Shown: positions 45,318 to 53,751, numbered from the stretch's first letter. The stretch: DNA of 64,000 nucleotides from Dorea sp. 5-2 (GCF_000403455.2 NZ_KE159748.1:253283-317282); one strand, 5' to 3'. Notes: generated by a model from the sequence alone, not told the origin. Numbers and translations: made by a program.

Positions 45318-45776
45318 TTATCTGCATTTCGGATTCAGATCGAATTCCGGATTGATCGCATAGAAATTCTTGCTGTCTAAGTGATCCTGAACGATTCTTA
45401 ACGATTCACCGAAACGCTGATAGTGTACGATTTCACGTTCTCTTAAGAAGCGGATCGGTTCGCATACTTCCGGGTCTTTGACTAAGCGCAGGATGTTGTC
45501 ATAGGTAGTGCGTGCTTTCTGTTCTGCAGCCATATTTTCATGGAGGTCCGTGATGGGATCGCCCTTGGACTGGAAGTAGGTTGCGGTCCAGGGTGCGCCT
45601 CCCGCTGACTGCGGCCAGAGTGCGAGGGTATGGTCTACGTAGTATTTATCGAAGCCGGATTCAACCAACTGCTCTGGTGTCAGGTTTCTTGTGAGCTGAT
45701 GGACGATGGCACATACCATCTCCATGTGTGCGAGTTCTTCTGTACCTACCTTGTGCTCAGAAATGTTCCAAATCAA
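45318..45776 (-). pseudogene. CotJC-type manganese catalase/spore coat protein, N-terminus missing
   Basis: The C-terminal 146 or so residues are clear: GTEELAHMEMVCAIVHQL (metal ligands E and H), VDHTLALWPQSAGGAPW, HENMAAEQKARTTYDNILRL. An intact CotJC has about 45 further N-terminal residues with the first glutamate ligands. Here homology stops at VGTEELAH (about 45755), and only a short unrelated sequence (MIWNISEHK) continues. So half of the di-metal site is gone. cotJA and cotJB, which normally precede it, are absent. The break coincides with the left edge of the AbiE/Cap4-like region. Confidence 0.82.
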
Positions 45777-45844
45777 GTCTTATGCGGACAAGCCCAGTGC
45801 TTTCGGCTTATCAGTACAGATGTCTATTATAATTATGAAGCGTG

Positions 45845-45888
45845 AAAAAATGAGCTTGTCTGAAAGAAGTTGGACAGGCTCATTTTTC
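45845..45888. terminator. Hairpin between the cotJC fragment and the AbiE operon
   Basis: AAAAATGAGCTTGTC pairs with GACAGGCTCATTTTT (one G-U), with T-runs on both strands. Confidence 0.8.
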
Positions 45889-45899
45889 TATAGGAAACC

Positions 45900-46002
45900 A
45901 CACCATCGTTAGCTTTACTCATATGTGTTTTACTAAGTTGATTTTTTGGGAAAAATCGGATATATTATAGTAAAATACACAATCGTTTAGAAATTTATGT
46001 GT
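45900..46002 (+). promoter_or_regulatory. abiE promoter with two related operator-like repeats
   Basis: TTGATT (45938-45943), 17 bases, TATATT (45961-45966). Two related sequences flank it: ACACCATCGTT...ATATGTGT (45900-45928) and ACACAATCGTT...TTATGTGT (45977-46002), each an imperfect inverted repeat. AbiEi antitoxins studied elsewhere repress their own operon by binding two inverted repeats, so these are good operator candidates. Confidence 0.6.
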
Positions 46003-46022
46003 GGTTTAGTAGAGGTGAGACA

Positions 46023-46631
46023 ATGCTTGATGAAAAGTCGATAAACGCTGTTAAGAAGATTTTTTCCAAACATGATTATATAATGACGACAGCTCAATTG
46101 GATTCCTACAGAATCTACTATGCGGATATTCAGCAGCTATTAAACGAGGGTTTCATTGAAAAAATCAAACGGGGCTATTATCATTGGACGGAAATCTATG
46201 GCGAACAGGAAGTTAAAATTATCAACCGTCTTTTCCCCGATGCAGTGCTTTGTATGGAAACTGCTCTTTTTTACTATCAATACAGCGACCGTAATCCTGC
46301 CGAGTGGAATATTACGATTGATAAAAATGTCTCCAGAAGCCGTACAAACATTGATTATCCATTTGTAAAGGCATATCGGGTTGAGCCTGTTTTAGTACCT
46401 CTTGGCGAAATAAAAGGCAGCATTAACTTTGTGGATGTCCGTATCTATGACCGTGACCGTACCATTTGCGATGTGCTGCGGAATATGAACAAAATGGACA
46501 AAGAGATTTTTAATAAGGCAATACAAGGGTATGTGAAAGACCTGAAAAAAAACATACCGAATCTGATGGAGTATGCAAAGGTATTGCGTATGCAAAAGCG
46601 TGTAAAAGAATTGATTGGAGTGTGGCTGTGA
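46023..46631 (+). CDS. abiEi: AbiEi-type antitoxin
   Basis: 202 residues. The N-terminal winged helix (DYIMTTAQLDSYRIYYADIQ, then GFIEKIKRGYYHW) is the AbiEi DNA-binding domain; the rest has the family pattern PDAVLCMETALFYYQYSDR and VRIYDRDRTICDVLRN. In the type IV AbiE system this protein represses the operon and neutralises AbiEii without binding it directly. ATG at 46023 follows AGAGGTGAGACA; GTG at 45999 lies inside operator B. Its TGA overlaps the abiEii ATG (ATGA). Confidence 0.93.
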   Translation: MLDEKSINAVKKIFSKHDYIMTTAQLDSYRIYYADIQQLLNEGFIEKIKRGYYHWTEIYGEQEVKIINRLFPDAVLCMETALFYYQYSDRNPAEWNITIDKNVSRSRTNIDYPFVKAYRVEPVLVPLGEIKGSINFVDVRIYDRDRTICDVLRNMNKMDKEIFNKAIQGYVKDLKKNIPNLMEYAKVLRMQKRVKELIGVWL

Positions 46632-47536
46632 TGGCTGATGTGGCAGCATCTGTTTTGACAAAGCTTAAGAATAAGGCGAAGGCGGCTGGTATCAGCTATC
46701 AGCAGTGCCTACAGCTTTTTATGCAGGAGGAGTTTTTGCGGAAGCTCTCAAAGTCTGGATACGATGATACACTGATTCTTAGAGGCGGATTGTTTATCTA
46801 TACGCTTACCAATTTTGAAAGCCGAGCAACAATTGATGTGGATTTCTTGCTTCGCAGCGTTTCCTATTCATTGGATGAGGTAAAAGCCCTTATCCGAAAA
46901 ATCCTTGCCACGCCTACGGGCAATGATTATATTGAGATGACTGCGAAAGGATTTGAGGAAATCTCGCCGCAGAGGAAGTATTACGGCATCAGTACACAGA
47001 TTATCGGAAAGATAAAAAATGTCCGAGTTCCATTTAATGTGGATATTGGTGTGGGCGATGTGATAGTTCCCCGTGCCGAGCAGCGGACGATCCATACACA
47101 ATTTCCCGATTTTGAGGCTCCGGTTATTATGACCTATTCTATTGAAAGCACTATTGCGGAAAAGTTTGACGCTATCCTGCAACGGTTTGAACTAACAGGC
47201 AGAATGAAGGACTTTTACGATATTTACTATCTGGCAAGGACTTTTGATTTTGACGGAGCGAAATTGCAAACGGCAATATCCGGAACATTGGAACGGCGAG
47301 GGACGCCCTACGAAAAGGACAGTTTTAAGCGTATTCTCACACTTGCCGAGGATGTGGATATGCAGAAGCGGTGGAAATATTTTTTGAAAACCATAAAAGA
47401 TGATTCGTTTGGGTTTTCGGTGGTCATTGAGGAAATACAAAAATTCCTTGAGCCTGTATTTGATGCGATTGTAAAGGAGGAGGAGTGGCAAAATTCTTGG
47501 GATATTTCAGCTAACATCTGGGTTAAAACTAGTTGA
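46631..47536 (+). CDS. abiEii: AbiEii-type nucleotidyltransferase toxin
   Basis: 301 residues of the DUF1814 nucleotidyltransferase family. Motifs: LILRGGLFIYTL, then ATIDVDFLL with metal-binding aspartates at residues 69 and 71, and ESTIAEKFDAIL followed by GRMKDFYDIYYLAR, the conserved K-DxxD end motif. Family members (AbiEii, MenT) transfer nucleotides, in studied cases to tRNA 3' ends, and stop growth after phage infection. It is coupled to abiEi by ATGA and to the next gene by a four-base overlap (TTGA). Confidence 0.93.
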   Translation: MADVAASVLTKLKNKAKAAGISYQQCLQLFMQEEFLRKLSKSGYDDTLILRGGLFIYTLTNFESRATIDVDFLLRSVSYSLDEVKALIRKILATPTGNDYIEMTAKGFEEISPQRKYYGISTQIIGKIKNVRVPFNVDIGVGDVIVPRAEQRTIHTQFPDFEAPVIMTYSIESTIAEKFDAILQRFELTGRMKDFYDIYYLARTFDFDGAKLQTAISGTLERRGTPYEKDSFKRILTLAEDVDMQKRWKYFLKTIKDDSFGFSVVIEEIQKFLEPVFDAIVKEEEWQNSWDISANIWVKTS

Positions 47537-48951
47537 TAAATAAAGAAAGGTTGGTGAAACTGGTGGGCGGTAAGGAAGCTTCAAGAGGTTTTTTATATCA
47601 AGGTTTTGCTTCAGTATTAGAAGCGTTAACTAACACAGATAATTGGGATAAGATTTATATTGAATATCCGACATCTAATGATAAAGTTGATATAGCATTA
47701 AAGAAAGACGACAAAATTATAAAAAGCATACAAGTAAAATCAACAATCAATGCATTTTCTAAACATGATATCCAGAAATGGATCTCTTACCTTATAGAAG
47801 ATATAGATGCCCCTGAATATGAGCTGTATTTAATTGGGCAATGCGAAAAGTCAGCAAGGATTTTTATGAATTCGATTGATAAATTTTATAACAATACGAT
47901 TGATCAAGCGGCAAAAACATCACTTAAAAGATTTAACACAGATTTACTAAAAGATAAAAGAATTCATTTTCGTCTGTTACCTTTTGATAGAGAGCAGTTA
48001 GAAGCAAGCATACGAGATTCGTTGCATGAGTATATTTCGCGCAGAGATCATAGGATGACTTTCGAACAGATTAAATTTATCGCTTCGGCTATCGTAAATG
48101 ACCAAATGATTTCTTCAACACACGGTAATGGTATTGACAGAAGGTGCTTTGACGAAGAATTGGAAAAACGTATTCTTCTTGTTGCTGATAAATATTCTTC
48201 TAAAAGAATATCTATTGGCATTAAGAGTTTTACTTGCGAAGCAGTAAGCTCGGAAGATGAGATGAAGTGTTTGTCATTAATAGATAAGTTTGCAGGACGT
48301 AATTTAAAAGATGGATATGGTTGGAATGATGATGTTTATGAAAAGGCGAAAGAATTTTTGCTTGCAAATACCAACAAGAACCATGCGTATCAAATATTTT
48401 TGGACGCACACACCTCTTTGGCTTTTGCTGCAGGAAGAGTTTTGAATAGCAAATCAGGTATTAATGTCTTTCCGATACAAAAGACAGCGATCAACGGCAC
48501 CGTATTATGGGAGGTAAAATCATTATCTAAAAAGAATTATTCTAATTGGGATATCTCACATGAAATATGTGACGGAAACCAATATGATTCTGCATTAATA
48601 TTAAATGTTACGCGCAACATTTACAAGAATGTGGTTGAATATATTCATGAAAAAGATTTATTGATCGGGCGTATCATAAATTGTACGCCAAATGAGGCCG
48701 GTGCTACGAACTTTTCAATAGAAGATGGAAACCATGCAGCGTTTCTTGCTAATTCTATTTATAATTCTATAGCTCAAAGGACTATCGAAGAACGACGGGC
48801 AACACTACATATTTTTGCGTCTGCGCCAAACGCATTTATGTTTTTCTTGGGACAAAATTCGGTGGGGTTTGGTAAATGTATTTTGTACGAATATGATTTT
48901 GAACAGCGAGATTCTTGCACTTATTCACCGTCAATTGATTTTATTGACTAA
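47533..48951 (+). CDS. Cap4-like effector: PD-(D/E)xK nuclease fused to a SAVED domain
   Basis: 472 residues from TTG at 47533, which overlaps the abiEii stop; GTG at 47554 or 47563 are other possible starts. The N-terminal domain reads GGKEASRGFLYQGF, then IYIEY, KVDIAL and SIQVKST: a Cap4/DUF4297-type nuclease core with E44, D53, Q67 and K69. The C-terminal half is a SAVED domain: AHTSLAFAAGRVL near residue 293, INVFPIQKT, and HIFASAPNAFMFFLGQNSVG near residue 428, ending in LYEYDFE. SAVED binds cyclic oligonucleotides in CBASS and activates the nuclease. No CD-NTase gene is in the window; the partners are AbiEi and AbiEii. Confidence 0.85.
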   Translation: MINKERLVKLVGGKEASRGFLYQGFASVLEALTNTDNWDKIYIEYPTSNDKVDIALKKDDKIIKSIQVKSTINAFSKHDIQKWISYLIEDIDAPEYELYLIGQCEKSARIFMNSIDKFYNNTIDQAAKTSLKRFNTDLLKDKRIHFRLLPFDREQLEASIRDSLHEYISRRDHRMTFEQIKFIASAIVNDQMISSTHGNGIDRRCFDEELEKRILLVADKYSSKRISIGIKSFTCEAVSSEDEMKCLSLIDKFAGRNLKDGYGWNDDVYEKAKEFLLANTNKNHAYQIFLDAHTSLAFAAGRVLNSKSGINVFPIQKTAINGTVLWEVKSLSKKNYSNWDISHEICDGNQYDSALILNVTRNIYKNVVEYIHEKDLLIGRIINCTPNEAGATNFSIEDGNHAAFLANSIYNSIAQRTIEERRATLHIFASAPNAFMFFLGQNSVGFGKCILYEYDFEQRDSCTYSPSIDFID

Positions 48952-49019
48952 AGGGAGCGGCGTTATTTGCCATAAGATGAGATACTATAGTTTATAGAAA
49001 GCGCGTCTGAAAATTCATA

Positions 49020-49117
49020 TTGAAATGTTATAAAAACTTATGCTATACTTAACAATAGCTACCACACATCGGAACTTTGGCAGCGTCTTGGCTTTTGCCA
49101 GAGATTTGTGTGGTTTT
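49020..49117 (+). promoter_or_regulatory. Promoter and attenuator-like leader before the chemotaxis receptor
   Basis: TTGAAA (49020-49025), 18 bases, TATACT (49044-49049) with an upstream TGC. The leader then forms ACCACACA (49061)/TTGTGTGGT around an inner CTTTGGC/GCCAGAG stem, followed by seven Ts (49111-49117), that is, a terminator 35 bases before the receptor start. Confidence 0.55.
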
Positions 49118-49152
49118 TTTATGTTCAAAACCAGAGGGAAAGGATGAAGAAA

Positions 49153-51153
49153 ATGACAGAAGAACATAACAAACCGACTCCGAGAATGAAAAGGAGCCTT
49201 AACGGAAGAATATTAAAGAATACAATCCTTAATATTCTGGTACTGGTAGTGATAAGTTGTGTGATCATGGCGCTTTCCATGCAGTCGCTTGCGAATAGTA
49301 TTCTGCTGGATAGCCTGCAGCCGATGGTCCGGCAGTCTGCGAAAGCGGTGGAGGCGAATATCCATTTGCTGGCAGACCGGATGATGACGATCGCAGGTGA
49401 TTTCCAGATGAGCAATACGGATGACAACGGAACGCAAGCGGGGCAGGCATTGAAAGACCGCGAAGAAGTTCTTGCAGAAGCTGCTGAGATCTATGAGTTC
49501 CATACAATTGCCCTTTATGATCTGGAGGGGCGCCTTCTGCAAGGGATAGAAGATGCGCCGGAGAACCTGGACGGCAGTTTTTTCTCACTTCTTAAGGAAA
49601 CGGATAATCTGACCACTCACTTTTCTACAATCTTTCAAGGCAATCTTGGCATTACGATGGGAATGCCGGTGAAAGAAGAGGGTGAAACCGCTATGTATGT
49701 AGTCGGGGTCTATAAATATGACGCCTTAAGCGATATCATCAGCAGTATTAATATCGGGAAAAACGGTATGGCTTATATGGTAAATCAGGAAGGAATTGTT
49801 ACCGGCCATCCGGATGATTCGCTTGTTTTGGAAGAAAGCACACTTTCCCAGATCAGTGAGGGAAATGAGGACGCGATCAACCGGGTAACCACCGGAGAAA
49901 CAGGTTCCATTGAATTTTCGATCGGTGGGAAAATGATGTTGGTGGCTTTTTCTCCGATCCGCGGCACCCAGTGGTCTCTGGTCATCCAGGTTCCCAAATC
50001 AGATTATAACCATCTGATCAACGGTGCGATGCTTGTGGCAGCGTTGTCAACCCTGGCAGTATTGATCGTGTCGATCCTGCTTGTTCTGCGTCTGGCGCGT
50101 TCCATTTCCCGTCCGGTCAAGAGCGTTACGGACCGTATGGTCCTGCTTTCTGACGGGGACTTACGTACGGAAGTGGTTTCCGTGCATTCCAGGGATGAAT
50201 TGGAGCTTATGTCTATGACGCTCAATGCTACGGTGGAAAGTATCAACCAATACATATCGGATATCCGCCAGGTATTAGCAAGGGTTGCGGACGGTAACCT
50301 GAACGCCAAGCCTCAGATGGATTATAAAGGCGATTTTATGCAGATCCGAGACAGCCTGGATTCTATTATCCGCTCCATGAATGAGACGATATCCGGTTTC
50401 CGTGCCGCTTCCGTCCGGCTTGCCGGCATGGCAGAAGAGCTCAGCGGACAATCCGGTGAACTGCACCAGGCTTCCATGGAGCAGAATCAGTCTACGGAAG
50501 CGCTTGTCAGCGAGGTGGCGCATGTAAAGGAGCAGTTGGCGGGCGTTACGGAAAGCAGCGGCGAGACCCGATGCAAGACAGAAGAGATCGCACAGTGTAT
50601 TAAAAAGGCAAACACGCAGATGTCCGCCCTGTCCGGTGCTATGAACGATATCAGTACGAATGCCGTCGAGATTACCAAGATTGCCAAGGCAATTGAGGAC
50701 ATTTCTTTCCAGACCAATATTCTGGCGCTCAACGCCTCTGTAGAAGCGGCGCGCGCCGGAAATGCAGGCAGAGGATTTGCCGTGGTGGCAAATGAGGTTC
50801 AGAATCTGGCGGTCAAGAGCGCTGAGGCAGCTCAAAGCGCCACGGATATGATAGAGAATACCAAAGCTATCATCCATACAGGGGTAGAATTGAATGCAGA
50901 TACTGCCGATTCTCTTAAAGAGATCTCTGCTGTTTCCGATGAGATCAGCGAGATTTCAGATCGGCTGGTCCATGCGGTAGAGGGACAGGAGAGCGCGCTG
51001 TCTGCTATGGAAGAGAGGATCGAGACTATTTCCGCTATTGCCGACCGGAATCTGCAAAACGCGGAGGGGACAGAGCAGTCCAGCGGGCTCCTGGCTGAGG
51101 AGGCTGAGAAGCTTCAGGCACAGGTGAAAAATTTTGTTTTGAAGGAGGATTGA
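49153..51153 (+). CDS. Methyl-accepting chemotaxis protein
   Basis: 666 residues. Basic N-terminus, membrane helix (residues 22-42), an extracellular Cache-type sensor (GKNGMAYMVNQEGIVTGHPD is typical of dCache), a second helix near 290, HAMP domain, and a signalling domain with the hairpin tip sequence DISFQTNILALNASVEAARAG. ATG at 49153 has GAGGGAAAGG nine bases upstream; ATG at 49144 abuts it. The ligand is unknown. A lipoprotein gene follows and may help with sensing. No flagellar or che genes are nearby. Confidence 0.93.
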   Translation: MTEEHNKPTPRMKRSLNGRILKNTILNILVLVVISCVIMALSMQSLANSILLDSLQPMVRQSAKAVEANIHLLADRMMTIAGDFQMSNTDDNGTQAGQALKDREEVLAEAAEIYEFHTIALYDLEGRLLQGIEDAPENLDGSFFSLLKETDNLTTHFSTIFQGNLGITMGMPVKEEGETAMYVVGVYKYDALSDIISSINIGKNGMAYMVNQEGIVTGHPDDSLVLEESTLSQISEGNEDAINRVTTGETGSIEFSIGGKMMLVAFSPIRGTQWSLVIQVPKSDYNHLINGAMLVAALSTLAVLIVSILLVLRLARSISRPVKSVTDRMVLLSDGDLRTEVVSVHSRDELELMSMTLNATVESINQYISDIRQVLARVADGNLNAKPQMDYKGDFMQIRDSLDSIIRSMNETISGFRAASVRLAGMAEELSGQSGELHQASMEQNQSTEALVSEVAHVKEQLAGVTESSGETRCKTEEIAQCIKKANTQMSALSGAMNDISTNAVEITKIAKAIEDISFQTNILALNASVEAARAGNAGRGFAVVANEVQNLAVKSAEAAQSATDMIENTKAIIHTGVELNADTADSLKEISAVSDEISEISDRLVHAVEGQESALSAMEERIETISAIADRNLQNAEGTEQSSGLLAEEAEKLQAQVKNFVLKED

Positions 51154-51158
51154 GATCA

Positions 51159-51602
51159 ATGAAACAGGTTTTTCGCAGAACATGGCTTTTGCTCTTTATG
51201 ATCCTGCTGTTGGCAGGCTGCGGCAAAAACGAGGAGCTTCAGGACGGTTACTATACTGCCCAGGCTTCGGAATATAATTTCGGATGGAAAGAATATGTTA
51301 CGATCATGGTTAAAGGAGGACAGATAGTTTCTGTAGAATATAATGCGGAGAATGCCAGCGGGTTTATCAAAAGCTGGGATAACGCCTATATGCAGAACAT
51401 GCTGCATTCTAATGGTACTTACCCGAACGAATACACCCGGTATTATGCCGGTGAGTTTCTGGAGAAACAGGGGAAAGAAGAGATTGACGCTTTAAGCGGA
51501 GCTACATCATCCTACGATTCGTTCCAAATGCTGGAGGCCGCAGTGTTAGAACAGGCACGGAAAGGGGATTCCAGTATCATACTCGTGGATACTTCGCATT
51601 AA
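51159..51602 (+). CDS. FMN-binding-domain lipoprotein
   Basis: 147 residues. A lipoprotein signal with lipobox LLAGCGK (cysteine about residue 21) precedes an FMN-binding-like domain with DGYYTAQASE and IDALSGATSSYDSFQ; the SGATSS threonine is the position where FMN is covalently attached by ApbE in NqrC/RnfG. So it may carry FMN outside the membrane. ATG at 51159 with GAAGGAGG upstream, six bases after the chemotaxis receptor, suggests one operon. Confidence 0.85.
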   Translation: MKQVFRRTWLLLFMILLLAGCGKNEELQDGYYTAQASEYNFGWKEYVTIMVKGGQIVSVEYNAENASGFIKSWDNAYMQNMLHSNGTYPNEYTRYYAGEFLEKQGKEEIDALSGATSSYDSFQMLEAAVLEQARKGDSSIILVDTSH

Positions 51603-51686
51603 AATTTACGCCAGAAAACCGAAATTTCTCAAGACAGTCTGAGGGTGGGGTATACGATTGAAGAATAAAAAAGAAAAGGAATAGAC

Positions 51687-52097
51687 GGTGATTATACACA
51701 TTATAACCGGACAGGACATTATCCGGAACGGATACTGGCAGATCAGATCTACCGGACGAGAGAAAACCGAAGGTTTTGTAAAAGCAAAGGGATTCGGATG
51801 TCAGGTCCAAAGCTGGGAAGGCCAGGGAAGAAAAAACAGACAAAGATAGAGAAGAAACAGGAATATCAAGACAATACGGACCGGATTGAAGTGGAGCGGG
51901 AATTCAGTGTTGAAAAACATAGTTATGGATTAGGATTAATAGTAACCAAACTGGAGGAAACACAACTCACCTCAATAGCGTTATCGGTACTTACAGCGAA
52001 CCTCTTCAAAATGCAGAGGAGGATTCTCTGCGCCCTGTTAAGTCTCTTAGAAGGCTTCCCCGAAGAGATTTCGGGGAAGTTGGTAATGGTGACTTAA
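51687..52097 (+). pseudogene. Transposase C-terminal remnant (IS5/IS1182-like)
   Basis: The frame reads RTGHYPERILADQIYRTREN, KGIRMSGPKLGRPGKKKQ and then DRIEVEREFSVEKHSYGLGL, all typical of the last third of DDE transposases of the IS5/IS1182 type, including the catalytic E region. The first two thirds and any recognisable IS ends are missing. The frame opens at 51669 after a stop. It is a dead fragment left by a past insertion. Confidence 0.82.
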
Positions 52098-52177
52098 TCA
52101 GCAGGCACTAATTAGGATGGGATTGTCAGGAAGCGACTATTCCAAAACAGGGGATCGGGGAACAGGAGACAATATTT

Positions 52178-52600
52178 ATGAGAGAACGTATAAAGAACCG
52201 GGTACACGAACTGTACTGGAATGATGATATTAATTGTGCAAGGACAGCGCTCATCTGTTTGAGTGAATTATTTGAAGCAGCTATTGAGCAACAAACATTC
52301 TGGTCTGCGGTTGGCTTGCATGGCGCCGGCGGTTACAGGGCGCAGTGCGGCTTAGTTGAAGGCTCGCTTATGTTCATAGGAATTTATCTTCATATGATGG
52401 GGAAAACAGAAGATGAAATTGTATCGGCATGCTATAACTTTGCGTCTGCCTTCGAAAAAAATTTCGGTTCATTAAGATGCTTTGAACTACGACCTGCGGG
52501 ATTTTCAGAAAATGATCCGCCGCATATGTGTGAAAACTTGACTTGTAATGGAATTGAATTTGCATACCAATTTATTTCAGAGATTGTTAGTAGAAGATAG
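52178..52600 (+). CDS. C_GCAxxG_C_C family redox-type protein
   Basis: 140 residues, with the family's cysteine pattern: NCARTALICLSELF, then GLHGAGGYRAQCGLVEG, LRCFELRP and PHMCENLTC. The usual GCAxxG sequence is altered here (GAGGYRAQCG), so one cysteine of the first pair is replaced by glycine or alanine. Family members are thought to be redox proteins, sometimes selenoproteins, near electron carriers; function is unproven. A weak ribosome site (GGAGAC) precedes ATG. Confidence 0.8.
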   Translation: MRERIKNRVHELYWNDDINCARTALICLSELFEAAIEQQTFWSAVGLHGAGGYRAQCGLVEGSLMFIGIYLHMMGKTEDEIVSACYNFASAFEKNFGSLRCFELRPAGFSENDPPHMCENLTCNGIEFAYQFISEIVSRR

Positions 52601-52673
52601 CGAAGGTTTATGCGAAGATATATTTGGTGTGACAGTACGATGGTTGAAGGCTGCGGTATAAAGGTAAGAGGGT

Positions 52674-52745
52674 CTTTGACCCTCGCGGCAGTCGCCAGAT
52701 GTGCATGCAAGTATGCCCGTTTGGCTCGTTGCTTGCGGGAATAAA
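52674..52745 (+). repeat. Dispersed palindromic repeat, copy 4
   Basis: CCTCGCGGCAGTCGCC (52681) to GGCTCGTTGCTTGCGGGAATAA, differing from copy 3 at about five positions. It is preceded by a short hairpin GAGGGTCTTTGACCCTC (52669-52685). Confidence 0.9.
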
Positions 52746-52829
52746 TTGCTCGGACTTATATGGAGAGAGCAGAGGCGGCTCTGACTGACAGAGGAGCCGT
52801 GATACTAAAATAATGGAGGGATAAAGGAA

Positions 52830-53156
52830 ATGATTATTAATGGAATAGGAGCGGCAGGGCATCTTGCCGGGTATGGAGTGCGGGGAATAGAAAAGAGTGC
52901 GGCGGAAAAGAGTTTTGCTGATGAGATAAGCAAAGCCGTGGCGAGGTTAGAAGCGGATTCCAACGAGGTTATAGAAAAAATGCACTTTGCGGAGGATGAA
53001 GTTGGCGAGACGTCAGAATTAGAAGATAAGTATTGTTCATTTTGCGGCTCCATGATCAAAGAAGACGGCAGTTGCCCTATATGCGGCGTTCCTACATTCA
53101 TATCCGGCAACGGGCGGTCTGGCAATCATAAAATTGCACAGGCAGCAAGTTTGTAG
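52830..53156 (+). CDS. Small zinc-ribbon protein of unknown function
   Basis: 108 residues. A Gly/Ala-rich start (INGIGAAGHLAGYGVRG), a helical middle with many charges, then a zinc ribbon YCSFCGSM/CPICGVPTF. No membrane helix. Possibly related to small secreted or sporulation-linked LXG-type accessory proteins, but I do not recognise the family. GGAGGGATAAAGGAA precedes ATG. A direct repeat begins at its stop codon. Confidence 0.65.
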   Translation: MIINGIGAAGHLAGYGVRGIEKSAAEKSFADEISKAVARLEADSNEVIEKMHFAEDEVGETSELEDKYCSFCGSMIKEDGSCPICGVPTFISGNGRSGNHKIAQAASL

Positions 53157-53217
53157 CAGCTATACAGGGGATAAAAAAGGCGGGTAAGAAGCGATTGCTT
53201 TTTGCACGCTTTTTTCT
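53154..53217 (+). repeat. Direct repeat DR-A with terminator hairpin
   Basis: TAGCAGCTATACAGGGG, then TAAGAAGCGATTGCTTTTT and a GCACGCTTTTTTCT end. It matches 54267-54332 over its length with several changes. The second half folds as a terminator (AAGAAGC/GCTTTTT inside AAAAAAGGCG/CGCTTTTTT). Confidence 0.8.
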
Positions 53218-53280
53218 TGTGGTGTGGGGCTGTCGTGAAATAGATAGTCCAATGCATAGGGAGTCTTAAATGACTCTCTT

Positions 53281-53751
53281 ATGGGTTATACACAATGGGA
53301 AGACTTTACTAGACATATAGAATTTGTCGTTCCGTTGTTTGAAGAAGAGTATAGGCCAGCTTTTTATACCAGAGTTGGTTTGCGCTATGTTGATGCTATT
53401 ACAAGAGGGAACCTTGGGTTAAAAGATAAAAAATGGAGTGAGTTAATTCAACCGCATGTGTTAGGAATTGTGACACCTGAAATTGAAGATGGTGTTCAGT
53501 CTTTTGTTTCCGAAGCAGAGTATAAAAATGCAGATGGGAAATCTTTTACAAAAACACATTTTGAATTGGTTCATGTAAATGATAATCCAGAACTTTCATT
53601 ATTGATAGATTGTGATTATTTTACATCAGAAATGACCAAAAAAGAAGAGCTAATGGATATGGCAAATATACTTCATATAAATTCGAGTAATTTTATTGGT
53701 AAAGCAATTACAGAAGAATTAAGTATAGCTATGGAGCCGATAGAGATATGA
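53281..53751 (+). pseudogene. TIGR04255 family protein, N-terminus missing
   Basis: 156 residues covering the C-terminal part of a TIGR04255 protein: YTRVGLRYVDAI, then VSEAEYKNADGKSFTKTHFEL, LIDCDYFTSE and the closing helix. Intact members are about 250-270 residues and start with a PPIVEA-type motif, absent here. AT-rich. Function of the family is unknown, although it is often found near defence genes. Confidence 0.65.

Noticed and set aside
45630..45912. Plus-strand frames across the cotJC junction
   Set aside because: They are antisense to the cotJC fragment and then cross a terminator hairpin; no coding pattern.
45893..49117. AACCACAC/GTGTGGTT as terminal inverted repeats of a transposon carrying the AbiE operon
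   Set aside because: The match is only about eight bases, the left copy is part of an operator-like repeat and the right one a terminator arm; no target duplication is visible.
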